Assembly: GCA_021234155.1 (NCBI GenBank)
Contig: JAJEKV010000332.1
Coordinates: forward strand, 124,001-188,000
Origin: Isoetes taiwanensis
Taxonomy: Eukaryota; Streptophyta; Lycopodiopsida; Isoetales; Isoetaceae
Reading direction: 5' to 3'
DNA: 64,000 bases
Numbering within the stretch: position 1 is the stretch's first letter; the number at the start of each line of letters is the position of its first letter. A program made the position numbers and the translations under genes. The notes beneath the pieces are model-generated. The model was not told where the DNA came from, made no database searches, and saw only the letters and a list, made by a program, of their open reading frames with translations. Below are positions 1 through 11,791 of this stretch, piece by piece.

Positions 1-280
1 ATTCTCCATCAAAACTAGTTATCTTAATGGAACTAACACTCCCTTTTGTACTTGAACTTCTTGTAGTAATTATAACTACCTCACTCTAGCCATTTGTTTC
101 ACTGATCTGCTCAACTTCTTCTGCATCTCCTTTTATATAGGTCCATAGGCCTTCCAACCTCTTAAGAATTCTTTTCTATCCAGAAAACTCCAATGCCCTT
201 AAACACATCCACACTTAGTAATGAAGCTCCCGATCTAGTTTACGTGATTGCATTGATACCAAATGATAATGTATATGGTC
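1..280 (-). mobile_element. possible 5' edge of a Copia-like element (gag start and primer site)
   Basis: Read on the minus strand, 262-273 gives TTTGGTATCAATGC, close to the initiator-Met-tRNA primer site TGGTATCAGAGC that follows a Copia 5' LTR. About 250 bases further along the minus strand a short frame ends at the window edge with SSIKITSFDGE, the kind of sequence that opens many plant Copia gag proteins. No LTR pair can be checked because the rest lies outside the window. This is a tentative reading; a chance resemblance is possible. Confidence 0.3.
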
Positions 281-1329
281 GACTAGTTTATATCAATCAA
301 TTACTAATGCACAATGTACGATAGAATGATGAAAGCGCAACTTAATCAACTCAATTGCAATACACAAGTACTAGCAAATAACATCAAATAGCAATAACCA
401 TTAGAATGTGTCTAGTCAACTATTATTTGACGTGTGTCTAATCAAGTACTATTCAAAGTAAAATCTACAAGACCTTTCCATGTCAGGGAGACTTTTCCTC
501 CCTCAAAGACTACCTCTTTGATTGCTAGCCAATGAACATGTGCTTCTTCTGCCATGAAACCACAGAATTTGGCCTTCTTATAGCCATTAAAAAACATAAC
601 ATTGTTCAGCATTTCTAATATTTTATTTGTGAAATAGTTTTTTCCATTTCCATATTTACACATTGCATGTGTCACACAAGGAACCCAAAACTAAACTACT
701 AAGTTTAACCAATGCCAGATCATCTAAGAACCATGATATATGTAGTTTTTTATGCATGATTTTGTTTGATAGAAGAAAACCACATATCTTAGTGGTTTGT
801 TGGAATTGATAGTGGTTATAAATGTTGGTTTTAGGTGTGACAGCAGTTTGCTAAAACTAGTTGTTGTTCATTAGATTGTTTCGTGCCTATTGTAGTAGTT
901 TAACAAAACTAGTAATGGTTTGATAAAACTATCCCATGAATTAATGGTCTAAAAGCTAGTTTTATTATGCTACACACTACTCAGTGTACATGTCATGGTA
1001 TTTGACATGATGATTTGTGAAAATAATTGGTTCATAGTAAGGCTCAAACTGCAATTTGAGTGCTCCGTTTGAAAATTGGGGCTCCATTTTGCATTATGCA
1101 TCCATATATACAGACTTGTTATAACGTATTTAGATCTTACTCAAATCGTACTAGCTAAAAGCAATATTGGGGTGGTATTGCTTCCTTATCGAAATTAGAT
1201 CTTCAGTTGGCACTAGAGATAAGGAGATAAGCACAAAAACAATAACCACCTCAGAAGAAAAAAAAGAAGGCTGCATGTGCTAAAGAGTTCCCGGAATAAC
1301 ATACAATACCATAGATGGTAGATAATGAG
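281..1329. other. AT-rich intergenic sequence, no supported gene
   Basis: I see no splice-supported or family-recognisable coding sequence. A 77-codon minus-strand frame at 442-675 is open but matches nothing I know and has no supporting context. The sequence is AT-rich with short repeats of the kind CTAGTTTTA and AACTAGT around 850-970. Confidence 0.4.
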
Positions 1330-1736
1330 GAATTCTGGCACGAGGACACAATGTACAGGATAGTAATGATCTAGGCATCAAACCTATTTTACCAGTTCTA
1401 GATCAAGGTGGAGACTACATAAATATGATGCAAGATGTGCCGCCAACTGATCCTTACAAGGAGATTCACTCGGGTGCCATTCAAGAGGCAATGCTTCCTA
1501 AACGATTGCTAATAGATCAGATTTTACTTTCAAGCATAATGCAGGCTATCGATCTCCAAGATACATTTACCAAGTTGGATGGCAGTTCCACTATTATGAA
1601 TGATCCCAGTAATATCTCAATGTCACTGCTGAATGAACAACCAATTCATACTAAATCTAATAGTGCACATCGGGTCGACTCAACGGTACAAACTAAGGAA
1701 TTGGTAATGTGTGACACAGTGGATAAAGTAGTATAG
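1330..1736 (+). CDS. unrecognised protein fragment, about 134 codons
   Basis: A frame opens after a stop at about 1329 and runs to a stop at 1734-1736; internal Met codons lie at 1425 and 1428. The protein is polar and rich in Asp, Ser and Leu, with no transmembrane segment or motif that I recognise. After the stop the same frame reads on for about 45 more codons (RPDLRSLIGPQHSVMVDERR), which suggests a longer ancestral coding sequence broken by a nonsense codon. It could be the 3' exon of a decayed gene or a transposon fragment. The start is not decidable. Confidence 0.3.
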
Positions 1737-4700
1737 GCATCTATTGATAAGCGTCCAGACTTACGTTCTCTCATTGGTCCACAACACTCTGTCATGGTTG
1801 ATGAGAGAAGGCCATTTCGGCCAACTTTGCCACCTCATATATTAAGGACATTGTTTTATTTGGTTGCTTACAAAAATGCTATTGCTATTTGATCCAGAAC
1901 TCCGTTTACTCAGTTATTTTTGTAATATTTGCAAGTTTGAAGTGTATAGGTGTAATTTTATCTTATCACAAGCCTTGAAGGTTTAAGGGTTTGGTTGATA
2001 AGTTAGGGTTTTCTCTTAATCAAGGAGATACAATAGCATTCTCAAATGACGCTAGACAAATGAACCTTTGAATAGGTCCCTGGGTGTTTCAATATTCTTG
2101 TATATTCATGTAATATACTAAAATGTAATTCAATGACCTTCAACAAGTTAACATAATGGCCTTCCATCTCCAGCTAACGATAGAACAACAATTGTCAACC
2201 ATTATTAGCAACATTGTTTCGCACGGGTTTTCTCTCAAAAGCTTTTATTCTTTGATTAGAGAGTCAGATAGGGTAATATCTAGACGAAATTCAATTTTTG
2301 GCCCCCTTTGGTTGTTAAGTTTATTATTCTCAATGATTCATATGTATGTATTGCTTTCCGTACGTAATATTTTGGGGAACTTGCCCTCTGAACTATTGGT
2401 AACTCGATGCCATTCCAGTACATTTGTACAACATATCCGGAACCTTATAAAAAGAACTTAGAGAAGACCTTTTGGATCTTTTGATGCCACATCATTAGAA
2501 GCTCAGAATATCCTGATAAACACATGACAAGGATTCATATGAGTAGGACGGGGGCATGGAATGTTCTTTCTGTAAACATGATAGCACATTGAGGAAGGCC
2601 TACCTTTTTGCTCCATAGTCTCAAATGCAATAAGAGCAACAAGGAGTTCCAGGTAAGCATTCATCCACTTTTGCTTTTGCGAAAATTCAAATTCTTGCAC
2701 TTGAAGACCATTAAGGTACAAATTTAATGCTCTATTAAGTTGACCTTATTGGATAACGTCTCTATGTGTTAATGTTTTTTTTGTGCATTGGATGAAGGCA
2801 TAATCGTGAGAATATGCTAAATCAAGGGCATGGGATTTTACACCTCACACCCCCATATAGCACAACGCTCCCCATACGCCATATACACGTATAAAAATAC
2901 GTTTGCGAATGGAAAATACAGTGCCATGAACCATTGCTACGCAAGAAATTGTTTTTGCAATCGGACCAGAAACTGGCAGAAGCTGCACAACCTGTTACAA
3001 CACAATCTACCTGAAGGTGCACAATCTACCAGACCTAAACCAAGGTAGGATATCTGATAACAAGCACCAGGGATGAAAAGTGTTCTCCCAAATCCAAACC
3101 ATTGCTCATTCTCTGCTTCCTCATGAAACCTCTCGGCTACCTAAAACCATTCCTCATTCTCTGCTTGCTAAAACAAAAATGTTCATGGCAAAAGCGGCAA
3201 GCAAAAGGGGCTTCTACATGACCCAAATTCAGAGAAGAGTTTCTAGCAATAATTTGTGCATCCAACTGATGCATTTGCAATCGGGAAGAAAAGGGAAGAA
3301 CTGAAATGGGTGAAGATGGAGTTGTCCTTCAAAATCAGAAGCAAGAAGCCGCCGAAGATGCCATCGCAGGCCGATTTGGGCAAAGGCACCATTTGTACGC
3401 GGCTCCAGCCGTCCGGGCGCCTCCATCGGGCTGTTCTTAGCAGCCCCTATGAAGCCAAGAGCTGCTATTTTCGACCATGCAGAGCAAACACAAAAAAAAA
3501 AAAAATAACGCTCGTCAGACCATAGAGAAAAAAAATTCGAACTCCCCCTCTTTCCAGCCCACCAACGCCCAAATCTTAGGAAAGAGATATTTTGCGGGTG
3601 TAATTGATCTCTAGTTTGAAAGGGAATGTGAGAGATGAATAGGCTTTAGATTCAAGACCTAGTAGAACCATGTGAATGGGCCTATTTACACTTGTGTAGT
3701 CATTAAGTTTTCGCTATGGGCATTTGAATGAACTGTTTGAATTAGCACATGATATTAAATAGTCCACCATGTCATTTTGGAATGTTTTGGTTTTGACACC
3801 CATTTTGCAAAAATCGCATCTCCATTGATTAACTTATATGTCTTTGTTTTATTGGACTAGAACAGCTCTGTTGTATATTGCAAATACATGGACATTAAAA
3901 TTATCACTAGATGCACAACAATTTGGATCAAGACTCTTCAAACTCCTTGCACTGCATATTTTTAAGGTATAATGAGAGATAAATACATATAGATTACCAA
4001 ATACATGCGTAAAATTTAAAACAAAATTAATGCATAGACCGGAAGATCAAATCGACGGTCGCGATTGTGATCTTCGCCTTAATATTTTATTGGTCCAGAC
4101 TCAGAGAGGCGGGAAGCGGACTTTAAAGTTCAGAAATTTTGTGAATCGACTTGATGTGTGCGCGGTTGTGATTGACGCTTCCTCCATCAGGTCCTCATTC
4201 TTCAAAGCGTTGCACGACATTTCCCTTCTCGGATCCTCTTTTTCCACATGTCGGCTCCTTCTAGCCTGATCTTGTAGTTTTTTTACAGATATCTTAAACG
4301 AAAAAAAAAAAAATAAAAAACAACAGGACGAAGCAAAGGAGCGGCTATGTCGATGGCGGCGCCGGGCTGCGACTGTGATAGTTTGCTGCTTCTGTAGAGC
4401 TAGCTAAGTTCTTTGCTCTTTTCTTGGTAGATTATGCTTGATTATGCTATTTAATGTATCCGTGGTTCTGTGGAAATGGCATAAGCATGCAAAATGAAAT
4501 ATCATGTTGATCTTTCTTTCTTGCACTTTAGGAAAAATAGTGAGCAATTTTTTATTCAGTTGCATGGCAGCAAGGGAATGTAAAGATAGAGTCGTTAGGT
4601 TCGTTGATTATGTGGCTACTGTTGTAGCTGGAAAAGCCAAATGCATTCTTAGTGAGCATCGTGAGTGCTGATTGGGTTACTTCTATTCTTTGAAATATAT

Positions 4701-5720
4701 GGGGGTTTCACATGCTGTATCACACATTTCAATAGGTTGAATCCAAGCAAAGACAGTGGTCAATAATCAATGCGTTACATTGATATTTCATTTTCACAGC
4801 AATTTTCAATGAACCTGCTGCTTGCACTAGTCAATCTGCACTGGTTACAGAGTCCACTATTTGCAATAGTCAATCTGCACTGGTTGCAGAGTATTAAAAA
4901 AACCGGAAGAACAATGCAATGGCCGATTATTCATTATATTAGATAGAATTGTTATTCTCACTTTGGCGCTCTCATCTTATTCATATTTAACAGCAAGAAA
5001 TAACTTCATCTGACTAATTTTTTGATTGCTTGTGGTTAATCGATATTTCAAGTTCCCAGCATAGCATGCCTTATGGATGCATTTGGGTTCGATTCCCAAA
5101 AGGCAAAGCTAACAAACAAGCAAGACAAGGTCTGTTGATTGTGAGAGGGCAATAGAAACAGAAAAATCGGGAGAAAAGAAAAACAAACGGAAAAATATAA
5201 AAGGAAAAAATAAGTATTCTGATTCATGACATGCGTCTTTAAATTATTGAGAAACATTATTTATCCACCAAAAAAACGTTAATGACATTAATTATACATG
5301 ACAATCATTAATGTTGCAGTTACTTATCACCTTAGTGTGAATCACACAAAATAGGTATAAACTAAATGCCAATTATGCTGAAAGACACTCGTTTGAGTGA
5401 ATCACACGGAACAAGGATAAACTAAATGCCGATTACATAGACCAAAAAAAACAAATGCCAATTACATGGACAAAAAACACTAGTAATGTGATGGAGAAAC
5501 CCATCATATTTTATGACTTGAAATGGCAACGGTTTAGAGGTCCGGTATGCCTCATTTTGTTTCCTAAACCAATGGCAATTATGACAACAAGCATTCACTA
5601 TTTTATGCAAAAACCAAGAATAGTTAGTCCATGTTTTGTGCTAAAAAAACTAGGTCATTTCATTGTTGGAAGTACCGTTGGTTCATATGAAATAAGGTAA
5701 GTAAATTCATTGAGGGGTAA
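1737..5720. other. gene-poor region with weak exon-like pieces
   Basis: No gene can be supported. Points seen: an A-run at 3491-3505 ending a GC-richer block (3300-3490) that may be an exon or retroposed 3' end; a GC-rich stretch at 4321-4400 (ATGTCGATGGCGGCG at 4347) resembling a plant first exon but stopping after about 16 codons; and a 35-codon frame at 4564-4671 beginning MAARECKDRVVRFVDY, preceded by a pyrimidine-rich TTTAG. These last two could be exons of one small or decayed gene. The rest is AT-rich. Confidence 0.3.
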
Positions 5721-5865
5721 TTATGGTTGAAGGAATTGAACAGGAAGGATAAGGCTGAATTGAAAGAGAAAGAAAAGAAGAAGGAGGAGAAAAAGGCAGA
5801 TAGGAAGAGAGCTAATATGGAGAAACAGAAGGAGAGGCTGGAGAGAGAGTTTGTTGCTAAATAGT
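5721..5865 (+). pseudogene. lysine/glutamate-rich C-terminal fragment
   Basis: A frame following a stop at 5718 encodes about 47 residues ending at TAG 5863-5865. It is strongly charged (KEKEKKKEEKKADRKRANME and then EKQKERLEREFVAK) and would form a coiled coil or a basic tail. I do not recognise the parent protein. No start codon or convincing acceptor splice site is visible just upstream, so this is either a last exon of a gene whose other exons I cannot see or a decayed fragment. The longer overlapping frame at 5851-6300 looks like chance. Confidence 0.25.
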
Positions 5866-6288
5866 CGTGAATCTCCTGGCATTTCTTGCTCTGCAAGCTA
5901 TCCCCACTCTGCTCGGCTCTGGATCCACAAGCTCGCAGCGGTTACACTACTTTACATGTTAGGTTCTGGATGGAGGCTCTCTGGATCCACGGCTCTTCTC
6001 GGGTTTTTCGGTGAAATTGTTTGTTGGAGTTTGCTCAATTGTGATTTGGAGACCGGCAGCAAAGGTGTCGCTGCAGGCACTGGTTCCGACAGTTTTGAAG
6101 CGTATAACGTTTTAATTTTAAGATGGTTTATACATCCACAGGGTCGGAATGATGGTCTTAATGATGCCAGACGAGGTGATATGGCAAGGATCCCAAATCC
6201 GAGAAGCTATCTACTCTGCGTCCTGATTCGGAAGCATGAAGTGGGTTGGATAACTGCAATTATGGCCTACAGCATTGCCGGAGCATTA

Positions 6289-6395
6289 AGAGGAGGTTAA
6301 CCTCCTCCTTGAGGGGGTTATGCAAAATAACCCTCGAGGCCGGCAGGCCGAGAGGGTTATTTTGCATGACCGAAGAAGGAGGAGGTTGACCTCCC
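6289..6395. repeat. foldback element, about 45 bp arms
   Basis: The left arm (6289-6334) and right arm (6351-6395) are imperfect reverse complements around a GC-rich loop containing GGCCGGCAGGCC. The arms share TGCAAAATAACCCTC with its reverse complement GAGGGTTATTTTGCA, and an outer portion AACCTCCTCCTT with its reverse complement AAGGAGGAGGTT. The outer left arm, GGAGGTTAACCTCC, is itself palindromic. It is consistent with a small foldback MITE or a small-RNA-producing hairpin. No target duplication is obvious. Confidence 0.6.
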
Positions 6396-7407
6396 TTAAC
6401 CACCTGCCCGAGCAAGTTCTTCCATGCCAGAGCAACGAAATTCGTATCGAAATAATGCTATCTCTGAAACTCTTGTCTGTTCTGCATAAAAAATAAAGGA
6501 AAGAATGCCATAACTATAAATCTCAGCGTTGAAGCAAGAACGGAAAGAATTATCCGCATTGAAGCAAGAAAGGTAAGAATGACAGCTGCAAATCACAACA
6601 TTGAAGCAACAAGAATAATGCAATGATCGAAAAACCAAACACAGAACTCCAACTCTGCAGCTTTTGAGCAAATAGGTGCCACGCTTTACATATCAAAAAC
6701 AAAAAAAAAAACAGGGGTAAACAGTGCCTGTGGAAAAAACAAAAATATGGCTTCATCGTTGCAAGGACCTGTCGATAAAGGATCTGACGACAACTGCTCT
6801 GCTGCTTCCGCTGCTCTGCTGCTTTCTTGAGATTTGCCATAAAATATTACAAAAACTGCCTTCAATCTGTGCGCAATGCTTGGTTATGGCGACCACAATC
6901 ACCTGCAATGAAAATAAGGGCTCAGAGACTCGGATTGAAGAATCCTGACACAGGAATAGGCAAAAACAGAGGACCAAATCTGGAAACGATTTGAAAAACA
7001 GTTCCAGAGCAACTTTATTTTGGGTGGAAGCAATTTTTCGGCTCCAGTCAAGGATTAGTGGGCGTTTGTGCGAGAAGTTTGCACAGTCTTAGAGCTTGGC
7101 CCAAAAACAAAAAACAGGGATAAGCAATGCCGCCGTCGACAGGCCTGGCTGGAGCTCGATTCTGGTGGATTCTGATAGCTAGCGACCACGACTCAATCTA
7201 TGGCAGCAGAGCGAAGCGAAGCTATGGCGCAACGGATATCCGTCTACAAGGAATATTCGAGGAGTTATCAATGATAATCCATGGAATATTCAGGAAAAAC
7301 GAATATTCGTGAGGTTATGGGAAATAACCTGCTGGGATCCAACGGCTGTGAACGGCCGGATTCTTAGAATTTGCAAGGGCTGGTGGTTAAGGATGCTGGA
7401 ATCAGAG

Positions 7408-7895
7408 AATTGTTGGACGGACTTGGTTGAGGATTATCAGGCTGGGCGAATTAAACAAGCAGGTTCGCGATGAGATCATGAGGGAAGCAGTATCCAAGGT
7501 TCTTTCTCCAAATCCAACTCTGGCAGATGAATTGAAAGAAATTTTCCAGAAGAATTCTAAGCTGGAATGGATTGTTCAACTTCTTTGGCCCCATGCCAAG
7601 GTGATTGGAACCATAATGACAGGTCCCATGTATCCTTATGTGGCTCCATTTAAGACACTATGCTGCTGGATCTGTTCCTCTTGTGTGTACTGATTTTGGT
7701 GCTGCAGAATGCTACTGTATGGCAACCAACTTGAACCCCACAGATCCACCAGAGAAAGTCAGATACACATTTTTTCCCATGACTGCCTTCTATGAATTCA
7801 TTCCCCTCGAAAATGGCACTCACGAGGAGGATGGTCACACCGCGGAGAAGGATGGATGCACACATACCATGCTCTTGCATGAATTGAAGCTCTAA
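7408..7895 (+). pseudogene. GH3-family (acyl-acid amido synthetase) exon fragment, frameshifted
   Basis: The fragment resembles the central-to-C-terminal exon of plant GH3 proteins, the cytosolic enzymes that adenylate auxin, jasmonate or related acids and join them to amino acids. Diagnostic pieces in order: TDLVEDYQAGRI (7415-7450), VSKVLSPNPTLADELKEIF, LLWPHAKVIGTIMTG, then HYAAGSVPLVCTDFGAAECY and VRYTFFPMTAFYEFIPLENG. These correspond to family motifs of the type KPNPELAD, WPNAKYI..TG, LPL..YGSSE and YFEF(I/L)P. Reading needs two frame changes, near 7450 and near 7650, and the frame ends at TAA 7893-7895, well before a normal C-terminus. No other GH3 exon is visible nearby. It is a pseudogene fragment or a single exon of a broken gene. 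Confidence 0.75.
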
Positions 7896-9800
7896 AAATG
7901 CTATGAAGTAATCATGACAACATATTCTGCTGATGGATTTTCAAACTCGAGTGGCAATCCCTAAATCCAGCCTGATAATAGCCAAGAAACAATCTCAGCC
8001 GACCAGATCAAATGGGCAATCTCAGCCATCTAATTGAGGTTTCGGATCACCTACTTATTTTAATGGTTCTAGCTACGTAAATTATGATCCTTCCAAGTTT
8101 TGTGAATTGTTAATTTATGTTGATTTAAAAATTGTGCTGCAAGACAATATTGTTGAACTCCCATTTCAGGTTTGAATGTGGAGTCCAGTCTATTCTGAAG
8201 CATATTTATCTCATTATTTTTTGATATGATCTAGTGCCGGTATGCTAATTTGTGCTTTGCACCTACTATATTTTCCATGCTATAGGTAGATGGAATTTAG
8301 GTCTGCATCTGTGCACTACGTAATGTCTCTCAAATTGATTACTAGATAGTTATGTGGCTCACAAAGTTTAAGTGGTAGATTAGATCTTTAGCAATAAAGC
8401 TTATGGAATTTAAAATCTTTTATGCCTTGGCTTTTAGGATATATCCATGTAATAAAGTGGCATACTATGGATGAACCTAGGCAGTTTGGTAGATCTTTGC
8501 GTTTACTAGATTATAGTAGCATATAACAGCATAAATATGTGTAAGCTACATAAGAAGTATGGCCAAAGGCATGAAGAAATTTTTTTTCTAATGCTTATCT
8601 TATCTTGTTGTAGTAAGCAGGTGTCTATCATCTATGGGGCAAGTTTTCCCTAGAGAAATCAAGACAAACATGAAGAATACAACAACCAAAAAGACGGATA
8701 GAGCAAGCTTCCTTCTGGGCCATACGTAAAGCCCCCCATGTTGCTCAAAGAGTCGCTAAACTTCAAATTTAGAGGGGCAAGTAATAGTTCTATCAACCTT
8801 TGTACTTTTCTTTACTATTTTGAGTATATTTGTGGTGAATAATTACTTAGAGTGTTGTGCTTTCTTGCTTTTGCTTCTTCATTGCAGCATTGGCAAAAGA
8901 GAGACAACCAAACAAAATCTAGAAAATGCCTTTACATTCTTTATAATTGCCAAAATACCCTTTTATTCTGGATACATGTGGAAATATCCATCTCTTGGCA
9001 GTTTTTGAGAAAGAGATTTACCTCTCCCCATAGGACATCGCAGGAGAGAATTCTACAATTTTAGAAAATTGACAATAATATAGACAATTTTAGACAATGC
9101 TCATGAGCTAAACATCAACGTCATCGTCTCATTTAACGTACCTAATATTTGCTAAAACTTGCAAAACTATTATTATTATTTTTATTATTATTATTTTGCA
9201 CTGAGTCACTTTCTAGTATATATATTTTTTTACATTGCTTTTGAATGTTCAGGAAAATATGAAGGTTGTCCTTCTCCAAGCTTACATTTAGTTCACTTTC
9301 ACATGTCCACAATCACTTTCACGGGTCCATAGCTGATATTCTGCTGACTTTATAGAAAACCTCATTTGTGATGAGTTTGACAAAAGAAATGTCCAAGGCC
9401 GCCGCGATAAATTTCTTGTATATTATAAAAGAAATCAAATTCTCCATGCCAATTTACTAACCCATACAAAAGTAGCAATCCCTAAATTGCCCAAAATTGA
9501 CATACACCAAATTTAGTTGAATGATGGTTCATTACTCTTCCGCTGGATTGTGCTTGCTTTGTATAAGTCGTGTATTTTTCTTACATTTCAAATTCATGTA
9601 GTTTTCTATTCATGTCATTTAAGGTTACATTAAGATTTGGTTCATCAATGGTATTCTGTTGCTCCAGATTTATTCTTCCCTCATTCTGTGGTGTCATTTC
9701 AGGCGTACTAAAAAGTTTGAGGAACAAAATAAGAAACATAGGACCTTGGATAGGCAGCAGTTTATACTGTCTTTGTGGCTGACTGAAGCGTTTCTATGAA
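7896..9800. other. AT-rich intergenic sequence
   Basis: No coding sequence is supported. There is an ATT-rich simple repeat at about 9168-9196. Several short frames (8820-9064, 9570-9782) have no motif or context. Confidence 0.4.
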
Positions 9801-10063
9801 CCATTGAATGGGTATTTTTTTTTTTTTTTAAGGACGACAATCTATTATCAAGGAATATCAAGATACATACAAGGGACCTGTGACATGGGACTCAAAACCT
9901 AGAGGCGAGATGGTCCAATAAGCAAAACCACCCATACACAGTACATAATCATACTCCTTGTGCCACCTTGAGGCGTTTAATAGCCTCATCACAATCAACA
10001 TGTTCTGCAACATCGAGATGATCATCGACAGACATCAAGTTATAATGCCATTGAATGGGTATT
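9801..10063 (-). mobile_element. short non-LTR retroposon (SINE or 5'-truncated LINE) with 16 bp target duplication
   Basis: The sequence CCATTGAATGGGTATT occurs at 9801-9816 and again at 10048-10063, exactly flanking a 231 bp insert. The insert starts on the plus strand with a T-run (9815-9829), which is the poly(A) tail of an element lying on the minus strand, so its 5' end is at 10047. No tRNA-like box A/B head is visible, so a 5'-truncated LINE or a non-tRNA SINE is likely. It landed in the last codons of the gene at 10035-11791. Confidence 0.85.
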
Positions 10064-11791
10064 GGTGGTTATTGAATGGGTATTGGTGGTTACGTCTTCT
10101 ATAAATTTGAGCTGGATCCGAGGATGAGGAATACACACAATATGTGATAATGACGGTGAAGACGAAAGCAAAAACACAAGACAAAATGTAACAGCTCCAA
10201 AGTAGAGGATTGGAATAAGTGGATCTCCCTTCAACAAAGGTGAGGAACAGCAGCTTAGCACCATAACTGTTAACAGACTCAGATGTAGCGGATATGGCCC
10301 ATGTATCAAAAGGTAATTGCCTTTCATATTGGCTGCGCATGGCAGCAATAATTGGGCCATAAACAAAACACCCAACGCCAATATTGAGAATATTGAGGTA
10401 GCATAAGCCAAGGTAGCGAAGGATTGAATGCGACCCTGGATTTCTGAATTTTCTGAAATACTTGAGCTCAAGTTTGGTCAAAGGTCCCACCACGCCAAGC
10501 AGCGATATGAACGTGGCCATGATCGTGGCTAGAGCCATCCACTAAACGGCCCTTTTTCCACGTTGAATAGCGTCACATGGCCCGACAGAAAGCTGCTTGC
10601 AGTGTCTTCCAGCGTTGCGTACAGTAGATCTTCTGAGAAATATGTTGGGTCGCATCTAGACGAATTATCGTCTGTGCAGCTTACCCGACGAGAGATTTCG
10701 GTGTTATGGATATTCAAGTAGCAGAAGTCTCCCATTGCCTGCCCCTTTTCAAATTCATCTTTATCTTTACCATCAGTAGTTTCCCATTTGCTTGTAACAT
10801 ATGTGTAGCCAGAATTCTGATAAACATCGTAATAGTAGACAGTGACACCGCAAACTTCACTGTCCGTCTTATTTATAATACTCTCATACATGGCATTAAT
10901 TGTCTCATGGTATGAGCAACTTTGCGCCACTGTACCTGTAATACAATAGTAGTAATTATCAACTTTTGCACAAGCCATAATTTTACCGTCGTAATTGACC
11001 TGAAAGAAAGGAGCAGCAGCGCATTCTTCAATTTTCACCTTTGGCCATGATTTAATGTCTCCAACCTCTCCAGGAAGTGTATGCTGGTTAGAGAAGATCC
11101 TCGAAAAGTTTCTAATGTTTGATGAACTGTCATAACAGACAAAACCTGGAAGACCATAAGAGGCACTAAGCAGACTTCTAGCGGCTTGAAAGGAATTATA
11201 TGTGCAGTTCTGTAGTTTGTGTGTCTTATTTTGGTCTTGAAGCTTAGCAAGATCAGCAGAGACAGAAGTGGCAAAGTAAGTAGAATTGTTACCAGGGAAG
11301 AATCCTCTAAACAGGCTAACATACTCAGGCCTTTCGTTAGCGTGAATGATGAATACAGGGTCTAGAGTAGCGCATTGGGTTGAGTCTGAAGAATCTACAA
11401 GGCAGGAAATGTTAACGTAACTGCTTGGTCTTTAGAGAATGTTGTATACTCCTTCTACTCCTCCTACAGCTGAGCTCTTAGTGGCGGACAATCCTCCCAT
11501 TTCAGACACATTCCTGCTCAGTAGCTCATCCTCTTTGGTAAGATTAAGGCCCTCATTGTTGGTAGGAGCACCCAGTATCATAAACCTCCAGAATGCCATG
11601 GGATGCCAGGACCCTTCTGTTAAATTCAACAAGTCCAACAGAGCATCTCCATAGCTCTCTCCAGCTATGGTAGCCAAGGCATCTAATTGTGTTACATCTG
11701 ACAATTTTCCTTCATTCACATTCACAGAAGCAGCTGTAATTCCTTGAATAAACAGAGCTACCAGAATTAGAAGCAACCCAAATCTCCCCAT
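10035..11791 (-). pseudogene. secreted/membrane protein of unknown function with one stop and one frameshift
   Basis: The first plausible ATG is at 11791 and gives a clear signal peptide, MGRFGLLLILVALFIQGITA. The frame runs to 11432, hits a single in-frame TAA (11432-11434), then continues open in the same frame to 10532. That 300-codon middle part is a Cys-rich, N-glycosylation-site-rich ectodomain (for example NNSTYF, QNCTYNSF, NISCLVD, FVCYDSSSN). Near 10530 the frame must shift by one base to enter a C-terminal part (10538-10035) with about three hydrophobic segments (ATIMATFISLLGVVGPL; YLNILNIGVGCFVYGPII; YILSCVFAFVFTVIITYCVY). The layout would be a type I receptor-like or channel-like protein of roughly 585 residues. 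I do not recognise the family. The tail repeats NHQYPFN twice, and the last residues come from the retroposon at 9817-10047. It is divergent to the GT47 gene, with about 800 bp between starts. Confidence 0.6.

Noticed and set aside
2156-2461. 101-codon plus-strand frame with hydrophobic centre
   Set aside because: No homologous family recognised, no context, AT-rich sequence; not supported as a gene.
5851-6300. 149-codon plus-strand frame
   Set aside because: No motif and odd composition; it overlaps the end of the charged fragment in another frame and runs into a foldback repeat. Probably chance.
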